From NCBI RefSeq assembly GCF_029892065.1, contig NZ_CP120373.1:3293001-3357000 (forward strand): DNA of 64,000 nt, in the 5' to 3' direction. The notes under the pieces are model-generated. The model was not told where the DNA came from, searched no databases, and worked only from the letters and a program-made list of their open reading frames with translations. The position numbers were made by a program, and so were the translations under genes. The stretch comes from Sinorhizobium garamanticum. GTDB lineage: Bacteria; Pseudomonadota; Alphaproteobacteria; Rhizobiales; Rhizobiaceae. The stretch's first letter is position 1, and each line of letters opens with the position of its first letter. Of this stretch, positions 8,617 to 17,415 are shown piece by piece.

Positions 8617-9827
8617 GCCGTCACCCCTTGCGCCTGCCGGCGACCAATGACCTCCGCCGGGGTCATGCCGACGAGCTCGGCATAGCGCTCCGGATCCGTG
8701 GCGCCCTCGGTGTTGAAGAGCAGGACGCGCGAGGTTTCATCGAGGCCGACCGCTGCCCGGATGGCGGGGGTGGTCGCCGCCCGCACAAGCCCCGCCAGTC
8801 CCGCGCCACCGCTTTCTCCGGCGACGATCGCCGGATCGTTGCCGGACGGGCGCGCCAGCCGGTTCATCGCGGCAATGGCGTCCTGTTCATCGACGGTCAT
8901 GAAGACGTCGGCGACGTGCTTGAGCACCCGCCAGGCGACAAGCGAGGGATCGTAACATTCGAGCATGGCCATCACCGTCGGCTCGCCATGGGCGATCTTC
9001 ACGGGATGCCCGGCACGCGCCGTCTCGAAGATGCAGGCGGCACGCACCGGGTCGACAACGGTGAAGGTCGGCCGCCGGTCGCCGAATGTCAGCGCGAGGT
9101 GACCGCTGACGGCTGCGGCGACGCCACCGACGCCCGCCTGCACAAACACATGCGTCGGTGGTTCCGGCAGTCGGCGCAGCGCCTCCCGGACCATTGCCGT
9201 GTAGCCCTGCATCACCAGTCCGGGAATGCGCTCGTATCCCGCCCAGGACGTATCGGAGACGATCGTCCAGCGGTTCTCGGCCGCGACCCGCGCCGCTTCG
9301 GCAACAGTGTCGTCGTAGGTGCCGTCGACGCGGACCATCTCGGCGCCGAAGCGGGAGATCGCCGCCACGCGCGCCTCGCTGACGCCGCCGTGAACGAAGA
9401 TGACCGCCTTCGCGCCCACAAGCTCGGCCCCTTGCGCCACCGAGCGGCCGTGATTGCCGTCGGTCGCGCAGGCGAACGTCATCGACGCCGCCACGGCCTT
9501 CGCCTCCGGCGAATGCAGTTCGGCGATATCGACCGCCCGCCCGAGGCGCCGTTCCGCCTCTTCCAGCACCAGCCGGATCACCGCATAGGCGCCGCCGAGC
9601 GCCTTGAAGCTGCCGAGACCGAGCCGATGGCCCTCATCCTTGACATGGACCGCGCCGACGCTGAGTTCGCGAGCGAGCGCCGGCAATGCATGCAGCGGCG
9701 TCTCGGCATGATTGGCGCGATGCGCGAGGAAGCGCTCGACCGTATCGGCCCCGCCTTCTCCGAGTGTTTCGGCATCGACGGGGTCGAGCGGGCTGTTATG
9801 GTGGGGATGGCTATTCAGCAGAAACAT
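8613..9827 (-). CDS. dpaL: Diaminopropionate ammonia-lyase
   Basis: A 404-residue fold-type II PLP enzyme. The Schiff-base lysine is in LGSFKALGGAYA; the phosphate-binding and substrate loops appear as CATDGNHGRSVA and GESGGAGLAGL. It matches DpaL (YgeX), which converts 2,3-diaminopropionate to pyruvate and ammonia. It is the first gene of the operon with the two M20 genes, an arrangement reminiscent of ygeX-ygeY. The divergent Lrp-family gene at 9963 is the likely regulator, with a palindrome between them. Confidence 0.85.
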   Translation of the reverse strand: MFLLNSHPHHNSPLDPVDAETLGEGGADTVERFLAHRANHAETPLHALPALARELSVGAVHVKDEGHRLGLGSFKALGGAYAVIRLVLEEAERRLGRAVDIAELHSPEAKAVAASMTFACATDGNHGRSVAQGAELVGAKAVIFVHGGVSEARVAAISRFGAEMVRVDGTYDDTVAEAARVAAENRWTIVSDTSWAGYERIPGLVMQGYTAMVREALRRLPEPPTHVFVQAGVGGVAAAVSGHLALTFGDRRPTFTVVDPVRAACIFETARAGHPVKIAHGEPTVMAMLECYDPSLVAWRVLKHVADVFMTVDEQDAIAAMNRLARPSGNDPAIVAGESGGAGLAGLVRAATTPAIRAAVGLDETSRVLLFNTEGATDPERYAELVGMTPAEVIGRRQAQGVTA

Positions 9828-9853
9828 GGCCGCCCTCGTTCATTGTCGCGGGG

Positions 9854-9890
9854 GTGAGGAATGTGTGCGGGGTTTTCCGCCCGCATCCGG
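9854..9890 (+). repeat. Short intergenic repeat (GTGTG..CGGTTTTCCGCCCGCATCC type)
   Basis: GTGTGCGGGGTTTTCCGCC with CGCATCC resembles the repeats at 54604-54707 and 57830-57873. It lies in the dpaL/lrp spacer. Confidence 0.5.
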
Positions 9891-9926
9891 TCTCAAACCT
9901 CTCAGGTCGGCGAATATATATTGCAC

Positions 9927-9947
9927 ACAGCGCGAAAATTGCGCTGT
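9927..9947. promoter_or_regulatory. Palindrome in the dpaL/lrp spacer, candidate Lrp-type operator
   Basis: ACAGCGC, seven AT-rich bases, then GCGCTGT form a perfect 7-bp inverted repeat. It lies 16 bases before the Lrp-family start and 100 bases before dpaL, a suitable position for shared control. Confidence 0.5.
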
Positions 9948-9962
9948 ATTCCGAGCGTTAAA

Positions 9963-10490
9963 ATGCAAGTTTGTTTCATGAGGCCTCTTCCGTTGGCAAG
10001 AACCACTCCCGAAATCGCCCTCGATGCCTTCGACCTGGCGATCCTGAAGATCCTCCAGAAGGACAATGCCACGCCGCAACGCACGATTGGCGAGGCGGTC
10101 AATCTCTCGGCGCCGGCGGTACAGCGGCGCATCAAACGGATGGAGGAGGCGGGCGTGATTGCCGCCAATTGCGCCATTGTCGATCCGGCCAAGGTCGGCC
10201 AGCCGATCACGGTCTTCGTCGAGGTGGAAGTGATCAGCGAAACGGCCGCACTGATCGATGCGGCGAAGGTGGAGTTTTCGGCCGCACCGGAGGTGCAGCA
10301 ATGCTACTACGTCACCGGCGAGGCGGATTTCATCCTGGTCATCGTCGTGGCGACCATGGCCGACTACGAGGCGCTGACGCGGCGCCTCTTCTTCGGCAAC
10401 CACAACGTCAAGAAATTCCGCACCTTCGTCGCCATGGACCGGGTGAAGGTCGGGCTGACGGTGCCGCTCGGTGATCGAGCACCGGGATGA
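9963..10490 (+). CDS. Lrp/AsnC-family transcriptional regulator
   Basis: Helix-turn-helix near residues 20-75 (LDAFDLAILKILQKDNATPQ, then NLSAPAVQRRIKRMEEAGVI) followed by an RAM/AsnC ligand domain (VQQCYYVTGEADFILVIVV, FRTFVAMDRVKVGL). About 175 residues; an ATG at 9978 would give 170, and no strong ribosome site decides between them. It faces the dpaL operon and most likely controls it in response to an amino acid, as is usual for this family. Confidence 0.88.
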   Translation: MQVCFMRPLPLARTTPEIALDAFDLAILKILQKDNATPQRTIGEAVNLSAPAVQRRIKRMEEAGVIAANCAIVDPAKVGQPITVFVEVEVISETAALIDAAKVEFSAAPEVQQCYYVTGEADFILVIVVATMADYEALTRRLFFGNHNVKKFRTFVAMDRVKVGLTVPLGDRAPG

Positions 10491-10550
10491 TTTCTCCACG
10501 ACTCAATTGCGTTGCGAACACTTAAAATCAGATGGGAATACTTGTCGGCG

Positions 10551-12599
10551 TTACTCGCGGCTGCGGCGCCTTCTGCGCCCGCCGCCTTCGCCATCGTCCG
10601 CCAGCACCTTGCGCGCGGGAAGCGTGACCACTTCGGCGAGTTTCGGGAAGGCATCCACCTTGTTCGGCATCGCCATGGCGTTGATGAAATGCTCCTGAAA
10701 TTTCGGTTCAAGAGCCGTCTCTATCTTCTCGATTTTCCTCACCGTTTCCTCGATCTCGCGGCGGTGGCCGCGATTGAGGAGCGCCATCAGCGCGCCGGTG
10801 CCGGCGGCGTTGCCCACCGCCTTCACCTCGGTAAGGTCGCAATCCGGGATGAGGCCGAGCACCATGGCGTATTTCGGATCGATGAAGGAGCCGAAGGCGC
10901 CGGCAAAGCGGATCGTGTCGACATGCTCGACGCCCTGCTTTTCCATCAAGAGCTTGATGCCGGCATAGAGCGCCGCCTTGGCAAGCTGGATTGCCCGGAT
11001 GTCGTTCTGCGTGACGGTGATGCGCTGGTCGCCCTCATGCAGAAGATAGGAGAAAGTGCGGCCGTTCGGCACGATGCGCGGGCTTTTCGCGGCCATGGCG
11101 CCGTCGACGACGCCATCCTGCGAAATGATCCCGGTCAGATACATTTCCGCGACGACCTCGATGATCGCCGAGCCGCAAATGCCGGTGACGCCGACGGCGG
11201 CGGTGGCTTCCGCAAAGCCCTCCTCATCCGACCACTTGTCGACGCCGATCACGCGGAAGCGCGGCTCCAGCGTCTCGGGGTCGATGCGCACGCGCTCGAT
11301 CGCGCCGGGGGCGGCGCGCTGGCCGGAGGAGATTTCCGCACCTTCGAAGGCCGGACCGGTCGGTGAAGACGCGGCGACGACGCGTTGCCGGTTGCCGAGC
11401 ACGATCTCGGCATTGGTGCCGACATCGACGAGCAGCATCATCTTATCCTGCCGGTGTGGGCCTTCCGAAAGTGTCGCACCGGCGGCGTCCGCCCCGACAT
11501 GGCCGGCGATGCAGGGCAGCGTATAGAGCCTCGCACCGCGATTGACCTCGATGTCGATCTCGTGCGCCCAATATTGCAGCGCGCCGGAGACGGCGAGCGC
11601 GAAGGGTGCCTGGCCGAGTTCCGTCGGGTCGATGCCGAGGAACAGGTGGTGCATGATCGGGTTGCCGACGACCACCATGTCGAGGATGTCGTGGCGGTCG
11701 ACCTCGCTCTCGGTGCAGACCTTGCCGATCAGGCCGTTCACCGCCTCGCGCACCGCCTTGGTCATCGCCTCGCGGCCGTCGGGGTTCATCATCACGTAGG
11801 AGACGCGGCTCATCAGATCCTCGCCGAAGCGGATCTGCGGGTTCGACGCGCCCGAGGAGGCGACGATGCGACCGGAGAGGAGCGACACCAGATGCATGGC
11901 GATCGTCGTCGAGCCGATGTCACAGGCGACGCCATAGGCCTCGTTCTTGAGGCCGGGCCAGAGGCCGACGATGAAGGGACGCGAGGAATCCATGTCGCGG
12001 TGGATCGCGGCAGTGACGGCCCAGTTGCCCTTGCGCAGGATGCCTTGCACCTGCGGGATCAGGTGCGGCGCGATCAGCAGATCCTTCCAGCCCCAGTCCT
12101 TTTCGAGCATTGCTTTCATTCGGTCGAGATCGCCGAGCGGCTTGTGCATGTCCGGTTCGTCGACTTCGACATAGCAAAGCTGGACGGCGGCATTGCGCTC
12201 GATCACCCGGTCGGTTGCGGCCTTCCGTACCACCTGGGCATTGATGACGGTGTCCTGCGGCACGTCGATGACGAGATCGCCGAGAATCTGGGAGGAGCAG
12301 GAAAGACGGCGGCCATCCGGCAGTTCGCGTACGCTGGCGTAGCGCTGCTCCTTCGGACCAATCGGCGAGATGTGGTCGTTCGAGGAGACGATCTTGTGCT
12401 TGGCGAAGTTGCCTTCCTGCACGGAAACCTGGCAGCGCCCGCAGGTCGCGCGCCCGCCGCACACGCTTTCGACATAGACCCCGAGCGAACGAGCGGCGTC
12501 GAGGATCGGCGTGCCGACCGGGAAGCGCCCGCGCTTGCCCGAGGGCATGAACAGCACCAGCGGATCGTCCTTGTTTTCCTTCGAGGACACGTTCAGCAT
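10551..12599 (-). CDS. RACo-like corrinoid reductive-activation protein (2Fe-2S plus ASKHA domains)
   Basis: A 682-residue protein. Residues 12-105 are a 2Fe-2S ferredoxin domain with C47, C53, C56 (CGGRATCGRC) and C101. From about residue 220 there is a DUF4445/ASKHA ATPase region (VACDIGSTTIAMHLV, LVDVGTNAEIVLG, FAGAFGSFIDPKYA). This is the layout of RACo, which uses ATP and its iron-sulfur centre to reduce inactive Co(II) corrinoid on methyltransferase systems. The C-terminus is a basic GEGGGRRRRRSRE tail. It is the last gene of the operon, 20 bases after the small gene at 12620-12955. RamA is a functional analogue but has a different iron-sulfur layout. Confidence 0.85.
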   Translation of the reverse strand: MLNVSSKENKDDPLVLFMPSGKRGRFPVGTPILDAARSLGVYVESVCGGRATCGRCQVSVQEGNFAKHKIVSSNDHISPIGPKEQRYASVRELPDGRRLSCSSQILGDLVIDVPQDTVINAQVVRKAATDRVIERNAAVQLCYVEVDEPDMHKPLGDLDRMKAMLEKDWGWKDLLIAPHLIPQVQGILRKGNWAVTAAIHRDMDSSRPFIVGLWPGLKNEAYGVACDIGSTTIAMHLVSLLSGRIVASSGASNPQIRFGEDLMSRVSYVMMNPDGREAMTKAVREAVNGLIGKVCTESEVDRHDILDMVVVGNPIMHHLFLGIDPTELGQAPFALAVSGALQYWAHEIDIEVNRGARLYTLPCIAGHVGADAAGATLSEGPHRQDKMMLLVDVGTNAEIVLGNRQRVVAASSPTGPAFEGAEISSGQRAAPGAIERVRIDPETLEPRFRVIGVDKWSDEEGFAEATAAVGVTGICGSAIIEVVAEMYLTGIISQDGVVDGAMAAKSPRIVPNGRTFSYLLHEGDQRITVTQNDIRAIQLAKAALYAGIKLLMEKQGVEHVDTIRFAGAFGSFIDPKYAMVLGLIPDCDLTEVKAVGNAAGTGALMALLNRGHRREIEETVRKIEKIETALEPKFQEHFINAMAMPNKVDAFPKLAEVVTLPARKVLADDGEGGGRRRRRSRE

Positions 12600-12619
12600 C
12601 TTTCTGCCTCGCCAGCGGA

Positions 12620-12955
12620 TTACTTCGAGAGCCGGCGGGCATTGGCCCGCACGCGCTTGGCATAAGGGCGCAGCGCCGCCGCCGTCACCCGCCTGTGGCC
12701 GGTCGCCGGCAACTTGCCGCCGGCAAGAGCTGCGACCGCGCTCATGCCTTCCTTAAGCAGCGCCACATGGGCGGCGACGACGCTTTCGGCTGCCGCCGCC
12801 ATCTTCTCCGTCACCATGCGGCTCGCCTCCACGTAGTCGGTCGCGGAGCCGGTCATGGCGGCAATTGTCATCGCCTGCGTGCGCGCCGCGATGACCATCG
12901 GCGCCTGGAACCAGAGTGCCGTCAGATCCCTGACGATGGAGGCGCCTTTTGCCAT
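12620..12955 (-). CDS. Small helical protein of unknown function in the corrinoid operon
   Basis: I do not recognise this 111-residue protein. It is predicted to be all-helical and Ala-rich (ALWFQAPMVIAARTQAM, MVTEKMAAAAESVVAAHVAL), loosely like a phasin, and ends in a basic stretch (LRPYAKRVRANARRLSK). The ATG at 12955 lies two bases after the stop of the MtgA-like gene (TAATCATGG), so it is translationally coupled and co-expressed with the methyltransferase. A scaffold or stabilising role is possible but not shown. Confidence 0.7.
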   Translation of the reverse strand: MAKGASIVRDLTALWFQAPMVIAARTQAMTIAAMTGSATDYVEASRMVTEKMAAAAESVVAAHVALLKEGMSAVAALAGGKLPATGHRRVTAAALRPYAKRVRANARRLSK

Positions 12956-12957
12956 GA

Positions 12958-13926
12958 TTATTCCGCCCTTGCGCCAGCACCGGCGCGGGCTGCACGTCCA
13001 CCACGACGTCCACCGCCGCCGGCGGCAGCCGGTTGAGCAGCTGCCACGGCATGGCCGCCCTCGGCTGGCTTGTGGTCGCGATAGGTCATGATCCAGTTGG
13101 TGCAGTTCGCGTCGGTGCCGTTCAAGACGTTGGCTGCGCGCACAGCTTCCATTTCCTGCGGACGGCAGGGGTTCATGATTGCCGAGGTCATGCCGGCGCC
13201 GATCACCATCGGGATGAAGCCGGCGTTGATGCCGTGGCGATGCGGCAGGCCGAAGGAGATGTTGGAGAGGCCACAGGTGGTGTTGACCTTCAGTTCTTCG
13301 CGAAGACGACGAAGCAGGGCAAAGACCTGCCGGCCCGCATCGCCCAAGGCGCCGATCGGCATGACGAGCGGATCGACGACGATATCGTGCGGCTTGATGC
13401 CGTGATCCATGGCGCGCTCGACGATCTTCTTGGCGACGGCGAAGCGGACGTCGGGGTCCATGGAAATGCCGGTCTCGTCGTTGGAGATCGCGACGACCGG
13501 TACGTCGTATTTCTTCACGAGCGGCAGGATCGCTTCCAGCTTCTCCTCTTCGCCGGTGACCGAATTCACCAGCGGACGGCCCTTGGCGACGCGCAGGCCA
13601 GCCTCGATCGCGGCGGTGACGGAGCTGTCGATCGACAGCGGTACGTCGACGAGGCCCTGGACGATCTCCAGCGTCCTGACGAGCAGCGGCGGCTCGGTCT
13701 CGTTCGGGTTGACAGCCGTCACGCCCGCGTTGACGTCGAGCATGGTGGCGCCGGCGGCGACCTGCTCCAGCGCATCCTTGATCACGGTTTCGAAATTGCC
13801 TTCGATCATCTCGGCGGCGAGCTTCTTGCGGCCGGTCGGGTTGATGCGTTCGCCGATGACGCAAAAGGGCTGGTCGAAGCCGATGACGATTTCGCGGGTG
13901 GCGGAAGCGACGATGGTGCGGGTCAT
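12958..13926 (-). CDS. mtgA: Methyl-corrinoid:tetrahydrofolate methyltransferase (MtgA/AcsE-like, pterin-binding fold)
   Basis: A 322-residue protein with a pterin-binding TIM barrel: FCVIGERINPTGRKKLAAEM, GATMLDVNAG, VPLSIDSSV, NTTCGLSNISFGLP. This is the family of MtgA and AcsE, which move a methyl group between a corrinoid protein and tetrahydrofolate. The ATG at 13926 has AAAGGATC upstream. The family core ends near residue 285; the rest is a low-complexity tail rich in Gly, Ala and Arg (GGGGRRGGRAARAG). It sits between metF and the small gene in one operon. In this setting it most likely methylates THF; the mtgA symbol is by analogy. Confidence 0.82.
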   Translation of the reverse strand: MTRTIVASATREIVIGFDQPFCVIGERINPTGRKKLAAEMIEGNFETVIKDALEQVAAGATMLDVNAGVTAVNPNETEPPLLVRTLEIVQGLVDVPLSIDSSVTAAIEAGLRVAKGRPLVNSVTGEEEKLEAILPLVKKYDVPVVAISNDETGISMDPDVRFAVAKKIVERAMDHGIKPHDIVVDPLVMPIGALGDAGRQVFALLRRLREELKVNTTCGLSNISFGLPHRHGINAGFIPMVIGAGMTSAIMNPCRPQEMEAVRAANVLNGTDANCTNWIMTYRDHKPAEGGHAVAAAQPAAAGGGGRRGGRAARAGAGARAE

Positions 13927-14059
13927 GTAAGATCCTTTGATCCTGAGCGTGGGGCTATGTAATAGGCCCCGTCTTGGTTTGTAAGGCGCCGGACGGGCCG
14001 AAACGCCGGTTTTCCTCTGATATCGAATGTGGGGCAGCGCGATTTCGCGCCCGAACGTC

Positions 14060-15151
14060 TTAGTGCGGGTGGTGTGCCGCGGCCTCCGCCATCTGCTCCT
14101 GGTTCTCCTCGATGCCCTCGCGGAGATGTTCGAGCCGCTCGGCGACCATCGCATCGCTCGGCAGACCTTCGCGCTTCCACGGTCTGCGGCCCTTCAACAC
14201 GCCGGATTCATGGACGATCTCAGCGACATATTCCTCTTGCCGATAGGCCATGACGTGGACGCCCGAGACGCCCTCGATCTCCTTCACCTCGTTGATGATG
14301 TCGATGCAGAGCTGCTTGCCTTCCTTCTTCTGGTCCTGCGCGCCCTCGAGGCGCGCAACGACGCTGTCGGGAATATGGATGCCCGGCACGTTGGAGCGGA
14401 TCCAGCGGGCAGTCTTGGCGGAGGCCATCGGCCCGACGCCGACGAGGATGAAGCACTTCTCGTGCAGGCCGAGGTCGCGCACCTTCTTCATGTACTCGCG
14501 GAACATTGGCACGTCGAAGCAGTACTGGCTCTGCACGAACTGCGCGCCGGCCTCGATCTTCTTTGCGAGCCGGTATGGGCGGAAATCGTAAGGCGGCGCG
14601 AAGGGGTTGATCGCGGCGCCCAGGAAAACGTGCGGCGGCGTCGTCAGCTTGCGGCCGGAGAGGAACTTCGAATTGTCGCGCATGATGCGGACCGTCTCGA
14701 GCAGCGACATGCAGTCGAGGTCGAAGACCGGCTTTGCACCCGGCTGGTCGCCGGCCTGCACGCCGTCGCCGGTCAGGCACAAGATGTTCTGCACGCCCAT
14801 GGCGGAAGCGCCGAGCACGTCGCCCTGGATGGCGATGCGGTTCTTGTCGCGGCAGGCGATCTGCATGATCGGCGCATAGCCCATTCGCGTCAGAAGCGCG
14901 CAGATGCCGACCGACGACATATGGCAATTGGCGCCGGAGGCGTCGACCGCGTTGATGCCGTCCACCCAGCCGTCGAAGATCGCCGCGCGCTCGTAAACGT
15001 CCTCGGGATTGGCGCTGTCCGGCGGGTTGAGTTCGGCGGTCACGGCGAATTCGCCGCGGCGCAGCACACGCTCCAGCCGTCCGCGCGAGGAATGGCCGGG
15101 CAGGGGATCGAGCGGGGCGCTCGGATCGTGAGGATTGATATCCGGGCTCAT
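14060..15151 (-). CDS. metF: Methylenetetrahydrofolate reductase
   Basis: A 363-residue flavin-dependent TIM-barrel protein. Family motifs include FAVTAELNPPDS, NAVDASGANCHMSSVGICAL, LCLTGDGVQAGDQPGAK and FVQSQYCFDVPMFREYM. MetF interconverts 5,10-methylene-THF and 5-methyl-THF. Beside the MtgA-like gene and overlapping the MetV-like gene by ATGA, it is more likely to oxidise methyl-THF released by demethylation than to supply methionine synthesis. The C-terminus ends in HHPH. Confident on family, inferred on direction. Confidence 0.9.
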   Translation of the reverse strand: MSPDINPHDPSAPLDPLPGHSSRGRLERVLRRGEFAVTAELNPPDSANPEDVYERAAIFDGWVDGINAVDASGANCHMSSVGICALLTRMGYAPIMQIACRDKNRIAIQGDVLGASAMGVQNILCLTGDGVQAGDQPGAKPVFDLDCMSLLETVRIMRDNSKFLSGRKLTTPPHVFLGAAINPFAPPYDFRPYRLAKKIEAGAQFVQSQYCFDVPMFREYMKKVRDLGLHEKCFILVGVGPMASAKTARWIRSNVPGIHIPDSVVARLEGAQDQKKEGKQLCIDIINEVKEIEGVSGVHVMAYRQEEYVAEIVHESGVLKGRRPWKREGLPSDAMVAERLEHLREGIEENQEQMAEAAAHHPH

Positions 15152-15735
15152 TGCTGCTGGCCTTCCTTCTTCGCTGCTTCGCGGGCGGCCGCGGCTTCCG
15201 CCGTCACCCGCAACCAGGAGGACGTTTCGCGCAGCGACTGGTTGACCGGCTTCTGCACATTCATGATCGCGTTACCCTTCACCATGTTCTGCGAGCCCTT
15301 CCACGCCTGCACCCAGACGCAGGGCATGTCCGGCTCAACCTCGCAATTGCCGTTGGCCCGCACGCCGCCGCAGGGGCCGTTCCGGAGCTGCTTCGGACAA
15401 TTCATCGGGCAGGACATGCCGGTAGAGGACAGCGCGCACTGGCCGCACATGCGACAGTCGAAGAGGAAGCCCTTGACGTGACGCTCGACGAAGGTCACCG
15501 GCCGTTCGACGCGGCCGTAGCCGATCGCGTTCCACAGCGGATGAAGCAGCAGGAACACGTCGGCGAAGCGGTTGTAGAACCATTCGAGGAAGCGCGAGTG
15601 GCGCACAGCCCAGAGCCGCACGGTGTATTTGTGGCGCGAGCGGCGGCTCGGCGACACGTTCGTCGGCGTATATGCGCCCGTCGCCGCCTTTTTGGCGGGC
15701 TGGGCGTTGCCGGTTACGACCTTCGGGTCAGGCAT
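15148..15735 (-). CDS. MetV-like Fe-S protein (MTHFR C-terminal domain family)
   Basis: A 195-residue protein with a Cys-rich centre: CRMCGQC, SCPMNCPKQ and NGPCGGVRANGNCEV. This matches the zinc/Fe-S domain annotated as methylenetetrahydrofolate reductase C-terminal, known as MetV, which partners MetF in acetogens. ATG 15735 overlaps the upstream gene by eight bases and the stop overlaps metF. The N-terminal region up to about residue 75 is basic. It probably forms a MetVF-type complex here; the electron partner is unknown. Confidence 0.75.
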   Translation of the reverse strand: MPDPKVVTGNAQPAKKAATGAYTPTNVSPSRRSRHKYTVRLWAVRHSRFLEWFYNRFADVFLLLHPLWNAIGYGRVERPVTFVERHVKGFLFDCRMCGQCALSSTGMSCPMNCPKQLRNGPCGGVRANGNCEVEPDMPCVWVQAWKGSQNMVKGNAIMNVQKPVNQSLRETSSWLRVTAEAAAAREAAKKEGQQQ

Positions 15736-16030
15736 TGTCCCGGCCTCCGGCCTTGACGAGCGCGACCAGCCGCTCTCTGTCATAGGTGGCTTCCAGTTCC
15801 GCCGCCGCCTTGTCGGCCTCCGCTTCCAGGTCGTCGGAGACCGGAACCGGATCGGCCTTGCGCCATTCGGCAAGGTAGTCGTCGGTCTCGGCGGCGCCGG
15901 TGCGCATCGCGCACATGTCGATCGCCTCGGTGAAGCGGAGCGACAGTTCACGTTTGGCGCTTTTGCGACCCTGTTTGATGATGACCTGGGCGGGAATGTC
16001 GCGCCAGTAGACGATGATGCGATCTGCCAT
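15728..16030 (-). CDS. Virulence factor family (PF13769-like) small protein
   Basis: A 100-residue protein (MADRIIVYWRDIPAQVIIKQ, AKRELSLRFTEAIDMCAMRTG) matching the family loosely named virulence factor; the name carries no known biochemistry. It is the first gene of the six-gene operon ending in the RACo-like gene, and its end overlaps the MetV-like start by eight bases. That tight coupling indicates a role in the methyl-transfer pathway. The ATG at 16030 follows GAGGAGAACAGGAATCCT. Confidence 0.75.
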   Translation of the reverse strand: MADRIIVYWRDIPAQVIIKQGRKSAKRELSLRFTEAIDMCAMRTGAAETDDYLAEWRKADPVPVSDDLEAEADKAAAELEATYDRERLVALVKAGGRDNA

Positions 16031-16338
16031 AGGATTCCTGTTCTCCTCTAGACCCGACAATGCGCATGTCCATCCGCCGTCGCTCACCTTGCCACGACGT
16101 CGGATATGTCCAAAAACGACGCTCCCCAATCGTGTATCCGATAGGATGCGCATTCGTCGCGATTGGCCCTGCGCGCCTGCTTTCGGCGGTGGCGACACCG
16201 GGTTCGGGCCGGCCGGTACACCGCTATGGAAAAAATTGGCGACCGTGCGCGTCGCGCGGAAGAGTACCGTCGCGCACGGGACAGGGCGCCAAGGAACAGC
16301 GGGCCGCCTCGCTCGTTTAGAGCTTGAGGGCTCTGAAC
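16031..16338. other. Intergenic region upstream of the metV-metF operon
   Basis: It should hold the promoter of the minus-strand operon beginning at 16030. I see no convincing promoter, riboswitch or gene in it. Confidence 0.4.
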
Positions 16339-16425
16339 ATGCGCGACGCGAATTTGCTATCAATCGTGGTGCTGGCGATCATCGTCGCCATCCTCGTGTT
16401 CGCCGTCTTGGCGCTCATGGAGTGA
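16339..16425 (+). CDS. Candidate 28-residue single-span membrane peptide
   Basis: ATG at 16339 follows GAGGG by about nine bases and encodes 28 residues: MRDANLLS, then an uninterrupted hydrophobic span ending VFAVLALME. The length and composition fit a small inner-membrane peptide. It is isolated between the metV-metF operon and a RIME-like repeat. Function unknown; it could be a chance ORF. Confidence 0.4.
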   Translation: MRDANLLSIVVLAIIVAILVFAVLALME

Positions 16426-16440
16426 TGCCGGATCCCGCAG

Positions 16441-16536
16441 CGCCGCGCGCCGTGTCAGACGCGAGAAGGACGCTGTAGCGCTTTGAATTGATGCATGTTT
16501 TTATCCTCGAATCGGGGCGATTTAAGGAGGCATGCA
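16441..16536 (-). repeat. RIME-like intergenic mosaic repeat, inverted copy
   Basis: Read on the minus strand it follows the copy at 34093-34199: CTGCATGCCTCCTTAAATCG, then AAAAACATGCATCAATTC and AGCGCTACAGCG, ending in GCGCGGCGCTG. Confidence 0.75.
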
Positions 16537-16555
16537 GGAGAGCGCAGCGGCGCCG

Positions 16556-16738
16556 TCAATAGCCCGAGCTTCCGCCTCCTTGGCCGCCGCCGCCCATGCC
16601 GCCACCTCCCGAGGAACCCGCGCTGCCGGCCTGACTGGGCGGAGGAGGGGCTGTATTCTGCGTGGTTTGGCTGGTCGTGCATCCCGCGACCGCCAGGAGC
16701 GCTGTCGCAATCGCGACGACGAGAGATTTGCGGTCCAT
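16556..16738 (-). CDS. Small Gly-rich lipoprotein
   Basis: A 60-residue precursor: MDRKSLVVAIATALLAVAGC is a clear lipoprotein signal with lipobox LAVAGC, followed by a short Thr/Gln/Pro stretch and a Gly-rich end (GGGGMGGGGQGGG). The ATG at 16738 has GGAG six bases upstream; a TTG at 16750 is less likely. Probably anchored in the outer or inner membrane; role unknown. Confidence 0.65.
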   Translation of the reverse strand: MDRKSLVVAIATALLAVAGCTTSQTTQNTAPPPPSQAGSAGSSGGGGMGGGGQGGGSSGY

Positions 16739-16974
16739 GGTCTTCTCCAATCATGGAGGTTGTGGCGAAGCGTGTAATGTTCCGCCACTTGCTGGTCAAA
16801 AACATGGCGCGGAGCGGTGGCGCGCCCGATGATCGCCGGTCACGCAAACAGGCAAAGCCTTCGGAAGCGCCACGGACCGTGTCTTACGGGCAGGCGCCCA
16901 GTAGGAAGGGCAGGTTTGTCACCCCAAGAATGCTCGCCGGCCGGAGGCCGGGCGGGAAAGCGGCCGGTTTACGG

Positions 16975-17172
16975 CTACGCCGCATCCACGACGGCTGTCG
17001 CCGCGCGATTTCGGTCAAGCTCGACCAGCACCCTGAGGGCGGCCTCTGCGTCTTCTTCGGTGAGACCTCCAAGGATCTGATCGGCAAACACCACCGGCAC
17101 GCCGGTCACATTGTCCCACACCGTCCAATGGTCGGTCGGATCGAGAACGAGTTCATAGCGCTCTTGTGACAT
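16975..17172 (-). CDS. Hypothetical protein, 65 aa
   Basis: MSQERYELVLDPTDHWTVWD and so on; no family recognised. The ATG at 17172 has a strong ribosome site, GGGGAG with six bases of spacing. It is mainly acidic and soluble, with no signal or membrane segment. It has the same style as the 72-residue protein at 61198-61416 but no clear sequence match. Confidence 0.55.
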   Translation of the reverse strand: MSQERYELVLDPTDHWTVWDNVTGVPVVFADQILGGLTEEDAEAALRVLVELDRNRAATAVVDAA

Positions 17173-17415
17173 TGCGTTCTCCCCACTTTCTCACTTCTTT
17201 ACCAGATTCGGCGTCGCAAGCCATTGCAAACACAGGTCCAGCGCGGCGGATGGTACCCATGCCGCAAGGAAGTTCGATCGGCCTGCCTCCGCCGCCACAT
17301 ACGCGGCGCAGTCGCCGTGAGGCCAACCGTTAGCGCACGAGGCTTAAGCATAGGTGTATCCAGGGAGCCGAGAGGCTCGACGGAGGATCCGCGGTCACTG
17401 TATCCGCCCACTTGC

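Noticed and set aside
14027..15481. Long plus-strand open frame over metF/metV
   Set aside because: It is antisense to two genes with clear family motifs; long antisense frames are common in GC-rich DNA.
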